A stretch of 64,000 nt of DNA from NCBI GenBank assembly GCA_963819695.1, contig CAWFXD010000003.1, positions 186,001-250,000 of the forward strand, in the 5' to 3' direction. Below the pieces are notes generated by a model. That model saw only the letters and a list, made by a program, of their open reading frames with translations, was not told the origin of the DNA and searched no databases. Positions 55,240 to 63,521 of the stretch are shown here, one piece after another (position 1 is the first letter of the stretch; each line of letters starts with the position of its first letter). The stretch is from DASZIT01 sp963819695. Lineage in GTDB: Bacteria > Actinomycetota > Acidimicrobiia > Acidimicrobiales > RAAP-2. Both the position numbers and the translations under genes were made by a program.

Positions 55240-56160
55240 TCAGCCTGCATCCAAGAAGCTGCCGAGTATCCGGGCCAGCTCCAGGGGTTGGTCTCCCTGG
55301 ATGCTGTGCCCGGCTTTTTCCACCACCATCACCTCGGCGTCGGGACGCCGGCGGCGGAACTCCGCCACGTCGGCGTCGTCGACCACCGGCGAGAGCCCAC
55401 CGCGCACCAACAAGGTGGGCGCGGTGATGCCCCCGAGGTCGTCCCACAGCGAACCGAACTCCACCGACTCGATGTGGAGTCCCGAGGAGCCGGCCGGCCG
55501 GCCGAGCTGATGGCGCCACGTCCAGCTGCCGTCGTCCCGCTGCACCGCGTTGTGGAGCACCCCGCGCCGGAGCGACGACTCCGTCCGGGTCGGATTGAAC
55601 TCGATGGTCCGCTGCAGGATCTCGTCGAAGCTGGCGAACGACTCCGGCCCGGCCAGGAACGCCCGGATGTCCGAGCTCTTCTCCTTATCGACACCGGGGG
55701 TCACGTCGACCAGCACCAGCCGGGGGACCAGCTCGGGATGACGGGCGCCGAGGGCCATGGCGGTGATCCCGCCGAGGGACATGCCCACCACCATCCGGGC
55801 CGCCGGGGCCAGTTGCCGGATGGCCACCGCCACGTCGTCGGCGATGAGGGCCGGCTCGAGGGCCCGGGCATCGCCGGGCCAGTCGGAGTGCCCGTGGCCG
55901 GGAAGGTCGATGGCCACCAGCGGACGGTCGAGGGCCAGGGCCACGGTGTCCCAGGTATGGGCGTTCTGCCCGCCGCCGTGGATCAGCACCAACTCGGCCG
56001 GCTCGGTGCCCCAGACCAGGGCGCTGAGGTTGCGGCCGGGGGCGACCTCGACGGTTTCCCGGCGAACCACCGGGTCGCCCTTCCAGGGGAGCCCGACCTC
56101 GGAGGCGTTGTCGGCGAACATCGAGAACTCGTCGTAGTCATGGGCTGATTCGGTCGTCAC
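55240..56160 (-). CDS. Alpha/beta hydrolase
   Basis: 306 residues of the alpha/beta-hydrolase fold: ELVLIHGGGQNAHTWD (oxyanion HGGG), nucleophile in GMSLGG near residue 127, an acid in the PTLLVRGGLSPVVDDAD region and the catalytic His in VVEKAGHSIQGDQP. No signal peptide. Acts on an unknown ester or ring-cleavage product. Convergent with lon; divergent from the acetyltransferase gene across 235 bases that contain a 10-bp inverted repeat. Confidence 0.8.
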   Translation of the reverse strand: MTTESAHDYDEFSMFADNASEVGLPWKGDPVVRRETVEVAPGRNLSALVWGTEPAELVLIHGGGQNAHTWDTVALALDRPLVAIDLPGHGHSDWPGDARALEPALIADDVAVAIRQLAPAARMVVGMSLGGITAMALGARHPELVPRLVLVDVTPGVDKEKSSDIRAFLAGPESFASFDEILQRTIEFNPTRTESSLRRGVLHNAVQRDDGSWTWRHQLGRPAGSSGLHIESVEFGSLWDDLGGITAPTLLVRGGLSPVVDDADVAEFRRRRPDAEVMVVEKAGHSIQGDQPLELARILGSFLDAG

Positions 56161-56294
56161 GTCGCCACCTCCTTGGATTCTTCGTCCCGCCCGACGTTAC
56201 GGGAAGCCCGGCGTGCCCGGCACCTCGGCTGGGTAGGGCCGGATGGGCGGGCCGTCGACAGGGGACGAATCGGGGCAGTTGAATTCGCGCCACG

Positions 56295-56326
56295 TTTGAG
56301 CGAACGTACGGGGCGATTCGCTCAAA
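56295..56326. promoter_or_regulatory. Perfect 10-bp inverted repeat, candidate operator
   Basis: TTTGAGCGAA (56295-56304) and its exact complement TTCGCTCAAA (56317-56326) are separated by 12 bases, between the divergent hydrolase and acetyltransferase genes. The half-site spacing (22 bp centre to centre) is about two helical turns, so a dimeric regulator is plausible. No regulator gene is adjacent. Confidence 0.5.
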
Positions 56327-56395
56327 GGCGGCGCGCAGGGCAGTGACACCACGGCCCTCGGCCACCCGAGCCGGGGCAACCCGGAGAGGAGATCG

Positions 56396-56725
56396 ATGCC
56401 AGACCACCCCACGCCCGATACCGCCGGGCAAGATTCCGAGGAGGGCTGGGTGGAGACGGTCCTCAACTCCGACGATCATCAATACGAGCTGTGGCTCGAC
56501 GACCGTCTCATCGGCATTGCCTCCTACCGCCCGAGCCCGGGGAAGATCGAACTGCACCACACCGAGATCGAACCGGAGCTCGAGCGCCAGGGCCTCGGGG
56601 GCGAGCTGGTGGCCGCCGCCCTCGACCACGCCCGGGCCGGCGGATTGAAGGTGGTCCCCACCTGTTCGTTCGTGGCCTCTTACATCCGCCAGCACCCCGA
56701 GTACGCCGACCTGGTGGCGAGCTGA
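56396..56725 (+). CDS. YjdJ-type GNAT N-acetyltransferase
   Basis: 109 residues: a short GNAT fold (YjdJ subfamily) with GIASYRPSPGKIELHHTEIE, the acyl-CoA loop ERQGLGGELVAAALDHARA and the end KVVPTCSFVASYIRQHPEY, where the C/S and Y/H pattern is typical. Target unknown. ATG 56396 has GGAG a few bases upstream. The CoA-transferase gene follows after 59 bases. Confidence 0.8.
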   Translation: MPDHPTPDTAGQDSEEGWVETVLNSDDHQYELWLDDRLIGIASYRPSPGKIELHHTEIEPELERQGLGGELVAAALDHARAGGLKVVPTCSFVASYIRQHPEYADLVAS

Positions 56726-56784
56726 GCTGCCTCGCGCCGATCCCGTCTGCGCCGGACTCCGACCGGATGGCACACTGAGGGACG

Positions 56785-58089
56785 ATGCCACCGCGAATCT
56801 GCAGCCCCGCCGAAGCCGCCGCCCTGGTGCAGACCCGGGATACCCTCGCCTTCGGCCTGGGCCCGGCCAATCCCGACGCCCTGCTGACCGCCCTCGGGAC
56901 GAGGGACGACTGGGAGGAGCTGATCATGGGCGGCTCCCTGCTGCTCGGGTACTACACGGTGTTCACCCACCCAAAGGTGTCCTACCGCTGTGGATTCTTC
57001 GGGCCGTCGGAGCGTGTCCTGTTGGGCCAGGGCTACAACGTGGAGCTGGTGCCGGGGGGCTTCCGGCAGTTCGCGCCCATCCTCCGCCGCTTCTCGCCCC
57101 GGATCATGACCGCGGCCGGCGCCCCGCCGGATGCCGACGGCAATGTCAACCTCTCCCTCCACCTCGGGGGCACCTACGACGAGCTGGTCCTGGCGGGCAG
57201 GGACCCCGATCGGCTGCTGATGGTCGAGGTGAGTCCCAACTTTCCCCGGACCCGTTCGCTCCCCCCCGACTACACCAACACCCTGCCGATGGAGCTGATC
57301 GATGTCCTGATCGAGTCCGATGGCCAGCCCTATGCCCTGGCCGAGGCCGCCCCGGACGAGATCGACCACGCCATCGCCGACGTGGCCATGGGCTTCATCC
57401 CCGACGGGGCCACCCTCCAGATCGGGATCGGCGCCATACCCAACATCGTGGCCCACCAGCTGGCCGCCGGGACCGGCGGGGGGTACGGGATCCACAGCGA
57501 GATGTTCACCGACGGCATGATGGGCCTGCATCTGGCGGGCAAGGTGACCAACACCAACAAGGGGATCTTCGACGGGGTGTCGGTCACCACCTTCGCCCTC
57601 GGGTCCGCCGACCTCTACACCTGGCTCGACGACAATCCCGACGTCGCCTTCCTGCCCGTCGAGATGGTCAACGACCCCGCCACCATCGCCCGCAACCGGA
57701 AGTTGATATCCATCAACGGCGCGTTGAGCCTCGACCTCTACGGCCAGGTGGTGGCGGACAGCATCGACGGTCGCCAGATCTCCGGGGTCGGCGGCCACGA
57801 GGACTTCGTGTCGGCCGCCGCCCTCCGGTCCGACGACCACTCGTTGATCTGCCTGCGCTCCACCGCCACCGTCAACGGCGAGCCGCGGTCCCGCATCGTG
57901 GCCGCCCTCCCGGAGGGCTCGGTGGTCTCGACCCCCCGCCACCACACCGGGGTGGTGGTCACCGAACACGGGGCCGCCGACCTCTACGGCCTGACCGTCC
58001 GGGAGCGGGCCTACGCGCTGGCCGGGATCGCCGCCCCCCAGTTCCGGGGGGACCTCCAGGCGGCCGCCTCCACCCTCGGCCGGCACTGA
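56785..58089 (+). CDS. Acetyl-CoA hydrolase/transferase (CoA-transferase family I, Cat1-like)
   Basis: 434 residues related to 4-hydroxybutyrate or acetate CoA-transferases. The catalytic glutamate lies in GIHSEMFTDGMMGLH near residue 240; the CoA-binding GIGAIPNIVAHQL and the end STPRHHTGVVVTEHGAADLY are typical. It would exchange CoA between acyl-CoA and a carboxylic acid. ATG 56785 follows the acetyltransferase gene. The neighbouring EEP gene starts 14 bases on. Exact substrates cannot be named. Confidence 0.8.
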   Translation: MPPRICSPAEAAALVQTRDTLAFGLGPANPDALLTALGTRDDWEELIMGGSLLLGYYTVFTHPKVSYRCGFFGPSERVLLGQGYNVELVPGGFRQFAPILRRFSPRIMTAAGAPPDADGNVNLSLHLGGTYDELVLAGRDPDRLLMVEVSPNFPRTRSLPPDYTNTLPMELIDVLIESDGQPYALAEAAPDEIDHAIADVAMGFIPDGATLQIGIGAIPNIVAHQLAAGTGGGYGIHSEMFTDGMMGLHLAGKVTNTNKGIFDGVSVTTFALGSADLYTWLDDNPDVAFLPVEMVNDPATIARNRKLISINGALSLDLYGQVVADSIDGRQISGVGGHEDFVSAAALRSDDHSLICLRSTATVNGEPRSRIVAALPEGSVVSTPRHHTGVVVTEHGAADLYGLTVRERAYALAGIAAPQFRGDLQAAASTLGRH

Positions 58090-58103
58090 GCCAGAATCCT
58101 CTG

Positions 58104-58973
58104 GTGACTGCCCCGGCCCAGCTCACCGTGGCCACCTTCAACGTCCACTGCGGCGTCGACGGCTGGGGCCGCCCGTTCGACGTGGCCGCCGAGTGCGCGG
58201 CTCTCGACGCCGATGTGCTGGTGATGCAGGAATCGTGGACACCGGCCGGTGGCGGCCTGAGCACCGCGGCGGTGGTCGCCCGGCAACTCGGCTACCAGGT
58301 GTTCGAGGAGCAGCTGGCCACCGGCAGGATCTTCCCTCCCCATCCCTCGGCCAACCACCGGTGGGGGCCGCGGCCCCGCAGCGCCAGCATCGTCTTCCGG
58401 CTCGATCACGACCGGCGGCGGCTGCGGCGGAACATCGACCGCCTCCATCCGGACTACGGCCTCGGCACCTTCGGGTTGGCCGTACTCACCCGGGTGCCGG
58501 TCACCCACCGCGAAGTGATCCCGCTGGGCCAGCTGAAGACCGACGCCTCCATCCGACTGGCCATCGCCAGCACGGTTCCGGTGGGTGAGGGGTCGATGAC
58601 GGTGGTCGGCACCCATATGTCCCATCTGCTGCAGCGATCACCGGTTCAGTTCAAGCGCCTCCGGGCGGCGTTGGCCGACGCCAGCCGCTCCGCCACCGTC
58701 CTGACCGGTGACATGAACATGTGGGGCCCGCCGCTGTCGGCGTTCTTCCGGGGTTGGCAGCGGGTGATCCGGGGTCGCACCTGGCCGGCCTTCCGTCCCC
58801 ACAGCCAGCTCGACCACCTGCTGGTGACTCCGTCGGTGGCGGTGGTCGACGCCCGGATCGCCGAGCACACCGGCTCCGATCACCTCCCGGTCCGGGCGAC
58901 CCTGGCGCTGGCCCGACCGCCGGTCGCCGAGCGGGTGAGCCACACCGGTCACCACCACCGGTCCGGGGAGTGA
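58104..58973 (+). CDS. Endonuclease/exonuclease/phosphatase (EEP) family protein
   Basis: 289 residues with the metal-dependent EEP plan: LTVATFNVHCGVDGWG (Asn), VLVMQESW (Glu), TVVGTHMSHLL (His), VLTGDMNMWGPPL (Asp/Asn), and QLDHLLVTP with GSDHLPVRATL (Asp, His). The superfamily cuts phosphodiester or phosphate-ester bonds in nucleic acids or lipids; this target is unknown. No signal peptide. GTG 58104 starts 14 bases after the CoA-transferase stop. Confidence 0.8.
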   Translation: MTAPAQLTVATFNVHCGVDGWGRPFDVAAECAALDADVLVMQESWTPAGGGLSTAAVVARQLGYQVFEEQLATGRIFPPHPSANHRWGPRPRSASIVFRLDHDRRRLRRNIDRLHPDYGLGTFGLAVLTRVPVTHREVIPLGQLKTDASIRLAIASTVPVGEGSMTVVGTHMSHLLQRSPVQFKRLRAALADASRSATVLTGDMNMWGPPLSAFFRGWQRVIRGRTWPAFRPHSQLDHLLVTPSVAVVDARIAEHTGSDHLPVRATLALARPPVAERVSHTGHHHRSGE

Positions 58974-59020
58974 GGACGAGGTTCCTGACGGGAACGACCA
59001 GGTGCCGATAGCTTCTGTCC

Positions 59021-59809
59021 ATGGTCGACGCACTGGACGGATTCGAGAAGGGCAGCTTCAGCGCCGAAGGCAAGACCCGGGCCGTCTACCGGACGGGATC
59101 CGGGCCGGCGGTGATCGTCATCAGCGAGATGCCCGGCATCACTCCCCATGTCGCCGACTTCGGCCGGAAGGTGGCGGCGGTCGGCTGCACCGCGGTGCTG
59201 CCCCACCTCTTCGGGGATGACGGGCGGCGGCCCACCGTCGGGTACACCGTCGGATCGCTGGCCCGGGCCTGCATCTCCAGCGAGTTCACCGCCCTGGCCC
59301 TGAAGAAGGCCAGCCCCATCACCACCTGGCTCCGGGCCCTGGCCAAGGCCGAGCACCAGACGTGTGGCGGACCGGGGGTGGGGGCGGTGGGGATGTGCTT
59401 CACCGGGGGGTTCGCGCTGGCCATGATGGTCGACGACGTAGTGGTCGCCCCGGTGCTCAGCCAGCCGTCGGTGCCGTTCGCGGTGAGCAGGCGGCACAGC
59501 TGGGACCTCGGCATCTCCGACGCCGACCTCCGGCGGGTGCAGGAGCGGGTGGCCGCCGGCACCTGTGTGCTCGGCCTCCGCTTCACCGGCGACCGGATGA
59601 GCCCTCACGCCCGGTTCGAACATCTGCAGGAGGTGCTGGGTGACGGGTTCATCGCGGTGGAACTCGACTCGTCGGCGGGGAATCCCTACGGGCACAAGTC
59701 GATGGCCCACTCGGTCCTGACCGAGGACCTCGACGACCGGGAGGGCACTCCGACCCGGGCCGCCCTCGATCAGGTACTGACCTTCTTCACCGACCGGTTG
59801 CTGGCATGA
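59021..59809 (+). CDS. Dienelactone hydrolase family protein
   Basis: 262 residues of the dienelactone-hydrolase branch of the alpha/beta fold: VIVISEMPGITPHVADFGRK, then GAVGMCFTGGFALAM, the nucleophile elbow with Cys in place of Ser, and later LRFTGDRM for the acid and PYGHKSMAHSV for the histidine. Hydrolyses lactones in aromatic breakdown or related esters. ATG 59021. It overlaps the next hydrolase gene by ATGA, so the two are coupled. Confidence 0.8.
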   Translation: MVDALDGFEKGSFSAEGKTRAVYRTGSGPAVIVISEMPGITPHVADFGRKVAAVGCTAVLPHLFGDDGRRPTVGYTVGSLARACISSEFTALALKKASPITTWLRALAKAEHQTCGGPGVGAVGMCFTGGFALAMMVDDVVVAPVLSQPSVPFAVSRRHSWDLGISDADLRRVQERVAAGTCVLGLRFTGDRMSPHARFEHLQEVLGDGFIAVELDSSAGNPYGHKSMAHSVLTEDLDDREGTPTRAALDQVLTFFTDRLLA

Positions 59810-60684
59810 CTGCGGCTTCCGACCAGTGGGAACGGCGGGGCGGACGGATCCCGCTCGCCGGCTACGAGGTCTTCGTGGTCGACATCGAGGCGGCGGACCC
59901 GGCCGGCCATGAGCCGCTGCTGATCATCCACGGCTTTCCCACCTCCTCCTTCGACTTCCACCAGATCGTCGACCAACTGGCCCGGGACCGGCGGGTGGTC
60001 CTCTTCGACCTGGTGGGCTACGGGCTGTCAGCCAAACCCGACCTGGCCTACACCGTCGACCTCCAGGCCGACGTGGCGGTGGCCCTCACCGAGCGGCTCG
60101 GTCTCGACCGGGTCTCCCTTCTCACCCACGACTTCGGGGACACGGTGGGCGGCGAGCTGCTGGCCCGCCAGGAGGAGGGTCGCTGGCCGGTGGAGGTGGT
60201 CCGCCGGGTGATCACCAACGGCAGCATCTACATCCAGATGGCCCACCTGAGCGACGGACAGAACTTCCTGCTGAGCCTGCCCGACCAGCGCCTGGAGGAC
60301 GGCGCCCCGATGGACGCCGGCACCCTGGCCTCGAGTCTGGCCGCCATCTGCAGCCCGTCGTCGGCGGTGAGTGCGGAAGAGCTGGAGGGAACCTGCGAGC
60401 TGGCCGCCCGGTCCGGTGGCCTCCTGCTCCTCCCCCGGACCATCCGTTACATCGAGGAACGCCGCCGGAGCGAGGCGAGGTTCACCGGGGCCATCGAAGA
60501 CCACCCGTCACCGCTGCACGTGGTCTGGGGGGCCGACGATCCCATCGCGGTGGTGGCCATGGTCGACCGCCTGCAGGAGGCCCGGCCGGATGCGACGGTC
60601 GAGATCCTCGACGGGGTCGGCCACTTCCCGATGATCGAGGCCCCCGAACGGTTCCTGGCCGGGGTGCAGCGCGGCCTGTCCTGA
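59806..60684 (+). CDS. Alpha/beta hydrolase with aspartate nucleophile (dehalogenase/epoxide-hydrolase-like)
   Basis: 292 residues: PLLIIHGFPTSSFDFHQIVD, FDLVGYGLSAKP, the nucleophile elbow in LLTHDFGDTVGGELLARQ (Asp, as in haloalkane dehalogenases and epoxide hydrolases), and a catalytic His in LDGVGHFPMIEAPERF. The Asp elbow excludes ordinary esterase chemistry. A cap domain lies in the middle. It overlaps the dienelactone hydrolase by 4 bases, so the pair may act in one pathway. Convergent with a methyltransferase gene 48 bases on. Confidence 0.8.
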   Translation: MTAASDQWERRGGRIPLAGYEVFVVDIEAADPAGHEPLLIIHGFPTSSFDFHQIVDQLARDRRVVLFDLVGYGLSAKPDLAYTVDLQADVAVALTERLGLDRVSLLTHDFGDTVGGELLARQEEGRWPVEVVRRVITNGSIYIQMAHLSDGQNFLLSLPDQRLEDGAPMDAGTLASSLAAICSPSSAVSAEELEGTCELAARSGGLLLLPRTIRYIEERRRSEARFTGAIEDHPSPLHVVWGADDPIAVVAMVDRLQEARPDATVEILDGVGHFPMIEAPERFLAGVQRGLS

Positions 60685-60732
60685 GGCGGAGCGGCCTAAA
60701 GGCGGAGCCGCCTCCCCCTCCCACTGCCCGGG

Positions 60733-61533
60733 TCAGACCGTGCAGATGACCTCGCCGTGGAGGACACTGAACCAACCGTCGGGCTCGGCCGACCAGTCCC
60801 GCCACGCCTGGGCGAAGCTCTCCAGGTCTTCCCGGGTGGCGATGCCGCGGGCCAGCAGCTGGTCGGCCAGCGATGACTTGGTCACCCGGTCGGCCCAGAG
60901 ATCGCCCCACCAGTTCCGGTCCTCGGGGGTGGCGAAGCACCACACCGAGGCGGAGGGGACGACCGAGGTGAAGCCGGCCTGGTGGGCCCAGCCGAGGATC
61001 TTCCGGCCGGCGTCGCACTGGGCGCCGTTGGCCCGGGTGGCGGCCCGGTAGGCGACCAGGCTCCGTTCCAGTCCGGCGTACGGGGGATAGGCGATCATCG
61101 CCGGGTAGTCACCGTCACGGGCCGCCACCCGGCCTCCCGGCCGGCACACCCGTTTCATCTCGACGAGGGCGGCGACCGGGTCCCCCAGGTGTTGCAGCAC
61201 CTGGTGGGCATGGACCACATCAAAGGTCCCGTCCTCGTAGTCGAGGTTGCAGAGATCGCCGACTTCGAAGGTCAACCCCGGCGGTCGGTCTCCGGTGAGG
61301 GTCCGGGCTTCGTCGATCACCTCGGCGGAGGCGTCCAGGCCGACCACCCGGCCCGGAGCCAGCCGGGTGGCCAGGTCGGCGGTGATGGTTCCCGGACCGC
61401 AGCCGACATCCAGGAGGGACATCCCGGGCTGCAGATGGGGAAGCAGGTAGCCGGCCGAGTTCTCCGCGGTGCGCCAGCGGTGGGAGCGCAGCACGCTGTC
61501 GTGATGCCCGTGGGTATAGGGGATATTCGCCAT
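60733..61533 (-). CDS. Class I SAM-dependent methyltransferase
   Basis: About 266 residues: LLPHLQPGMSLLDVGCGPGT is motif I (DxGxGxG), GRVVGLDASAEVIDEAR the acidic loop, and TFDVVHAHQVLQHLGDP motif II. The C-terminal third is lineage-specific. It resembles UbiE/arsenite-type methyltransferases without a clear substrate. ATG 61533 (residue 8 of the longer frame) is chosen. It is divergent from the LysR gene. Confidence 0.8.
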   Translation of the reverse strand: MANIPYTHGHHDSVLRSHRWRTAENSAGYLLPHLQPGMSLLDVGCGPGTITADLATRLAPGRVVGLDASAEVIDEARTLTGDRPPGLTFEVGDLCNLDYEDGTFDVVHAHQVLQHLGDPVAALVEMKRVCRPGGRVAARDGDYPAMIAYPPYAGLERSLVAYRAATRANGAQCDAGRKILGWAHQAGFTSVVPSASVWCFATPEDRNWWGDLWADRVTKSSLADQLLARGIATREDLESFAQAWRDWSAEPDGWFSVLHGEVICTV

Positions 61534-61603
61534 ACGCCCAGTCTGGGCCTCCATCCTGTCATTGGCAAAGAAGTATCTCTAGGAGCTGATATAAGCTGAT
61601 TGA

Positions 61604-62495
61604 ATGGCAGCGTCGGAGTGGCTCCGCACCTTCGTCGCCATCTACCGGTCGGGATCGGTGACCGCCGGCGCCGCCCTCCGCGGCCTCTCGCAGCCGGCGG
61701 CCAGCCAGCACCTGAGCGGGCTCGAGCGCAACACCGGGGCGCCCCTCTTCACCCGAACCGCCGGTGGCGTCGAGCCGACCTCCCGTGGCCGCGAGCTCTA
61801 CGCCCGGGTGGCCGAGCAGCTCGACCGTCTCGAGCCGGTGCTGGTGGATCTCGATGGCGGGAGGGCCCCCACTGCTCCGCCGACCATCCGGTTCGGCTCC
61901 TCGGCCGAGTACTTCTCGTTCGAACTGGTGCCCCGCTTCGATCCGTCGGGACCCGCCGTCGTGGCCAGTTTCGGAACCGACGACGAGATCATCGAACTGC
62001 TCGGGCGCGGGGAACTCGACGTGGCGGTGACCAGCACCACCCCGGCGCGGTCGATCGATCGCCGCCACCCCGATCGACACCAAGCGCTTTGTGCTGGTGG
62101 CTCCCCCGGCGATGATCCCGACCCGGCGGCTGGCATCGATCGGTCAGCTGGGATCGTGGCTGGTGGGGAAACCCTGGGTCGCCTACAGCGCCGAGCTGCC
62201 CATGACCCGGCGGTTCTGGCTGTCCGGACTGGGCCGCCCGTTCGCCGCCGACCTCCGGCTCATCGCTCCCGACCTCCGGGCGGTGGTCGGCGCCGTCGAG
62301 AGCGGGCACGGCATCAGCCTCCTCCCGACCTTCGTGTGCACCGATGAGCTGGCCGGCGGCCGCATCGCCGAGCTGTTCCCGGTGTCGGCCACCCTTCCCA
62401 CCGAACCGTGGTTCGCCTGCACCCGGGTCGGAGACGTGGGTCGCGACCACATCGGCGCCTTCACCCGGAGGTTGGCGCTTCCGAGGGCCGGCTAG
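61604..62495 (+). CDS. LysR-family regulator, split by a frameshift near 62055
   Basis: The N-terminal winged helix is clear: FVAIYRSGSVTAGAALRGLS, then PAASQHLSGLERNTGAPLF and RTAGGVEPTSRGREL. The effector domain continues from ATPIDTKRFVLVAPPAMIP in another frame to SGHGISLLPTFVCTDELAGG. The frames meet near 62050-62062. About 297 residues, normal for LysR. A TATAAG 8 bases before ATG 61604 suggests a nearly leaderless start; AGCTGAT is repeated at 61584 and 61594. Divergent from the methyltransferase, a natural target. Confidence 0.75.
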
Positions 62496-62559
62496 CCGGG
62501 CCGAGGTCGCCCCGCTCTCCCGGAGCGGAGGCCGGACCCCCCTTGTACCCTTTGCCCTC

Positions 62560-63330
62560 GTGAGCGATTTCCACCACGTGGCGGAGGAATACGACCGGAT
62601 CGGCCCCGAGTACCAGGAGTCGAAACTGCTCCCCTTCCGCCTCCATATCGAGGAGCACACCGCCTTCGGGCTCCTCCCCGACCTGGCTGGGCTCTCGGTG
62701 GTGGACCTGGCCTGTGGCGATGGCATCTACGCCCGCAAGCTCCGGCGGCGGGGTGCGGCCCGAGTGGTGGGGGTCGACATTTCGCCCGAGATGATCAACC
62801 TGGCCCGGCGGGCCGAGGAGGCCACACCGCTCGGGGTCGAGTACGTCCTGGCCGACGTGGCCGACGTCCACCTGGACGCCCGCTTCGACATCGCCTTCTG
62901 CTCGTTCCTGTTCAACTACGCCACCAGCCGGGCCGAGTTGCGCGCCCTTATCGAGAGTGTGGCCCGACTCGTCCGGCCCGGAGGCCTGGTCGTCGGCTGC
63001 AACGACTATCCCGACAATCCGCCGGCCCGGTTCGACGGCTACCGGCCGTACGGGTTCGTCAAGATCGGTGCGGCCGAGCCGGTGGAAGGCGGCACCATCA
63101 CCTACCGGTTCTTCAATCCCGACGGCACCCCGTTCGAGCTCGACAATTACTACCTCCCCACCGACGCCTACCGGGAGGAGTTCGCCGACGCCGGCTTCGC
63201 GTCGTTCGACTGGGTGATGCCCACGGTGTCCCCGGAGGGAAGGGACGCCTTTGCCCCCGGCTTCTGGGATGCCTACCTCGGGGCGCCGCCGATGGTGAGC
63301 TTTGTCGCCCGCGCCCGAACCGCGGAATAA
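62560..63330 (+). CDS. Class I SAM-dependent methyltransferase
   Basis: 256 residues: VVDLACGDGIYARKLRRRGA (motif I), GVDISPEMINLARRAEE, and LDARFDIAFCSFLFNYA for motif II, followed by VRPGGLVVGCNDYPDNP. The C-terminal half contains FELDNYYLPTDAYREEF. Substrate unknown. GTG 62560 follows a TACCCT that could be a -10 box, so a leader may be almost absent. Separate from the LysR gene by 64 bases; unlikely to be cotranscribed if the promoter is real. Confidence 0.8.
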   Translation: MSDFHHVAEEYDRIGPEYQESKLLPFRLHIEEHTAFGLLPDLAGLSVVDLACGDGIYARKLRRRGAARVVGVDISPEMINLARRAEEATPLGVEYVLADVADVHLDARFDIAFCSFLFNYATSRAELRALIESVARLVRPGGLVVGCNDYPDNPPARFDGYRPYGFVKIGAAEPVEGGTITYRFFNPDGTPFELDNYYLPTDAYREEFADAGFASFDWVMPTVSPEGRDAFAPGFWDAYLGAPPMVSFVARARTAE

Positions 63331-63405
63331 GCCCAGGTGAGGCGGTTGTCAGGCGGCAAATGACCGCCGGGTCCGCGGGGGGATCGAAGGCGGGTGGCCC
63401 CCGAG

Positions 63406-63428
63406 GCCCCGGGCTGGGGACCCGGGGC
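63406..63428 (+). terminator. GC-rich hairpin after the methyltransferase gene
   Basis: GCCCCGGG and CCCGGGGC form a perfect 8-bp stem with a 7-base loop, 75 bases after the methyltransferase stop. No T-run follows, so termination is only probable. Confidence 0.45.
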
Positions 63429-63521
63429 GGATTCACCCTTACAAGACTGCCCCGAAATGCCGATGTATCCCTGGTGGCGGCTCAGCCAGTCTGAGCGCGC
63501 CGAGACAAGGGACGTCAGAGC

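Noticed and set aside
60685..60732. Terminator between the convergent hydrolase and methyltransferase genes
   Set aside because: The repeated GGCGGAGC segments pair for only about five bases with mismatches; too weak to call.
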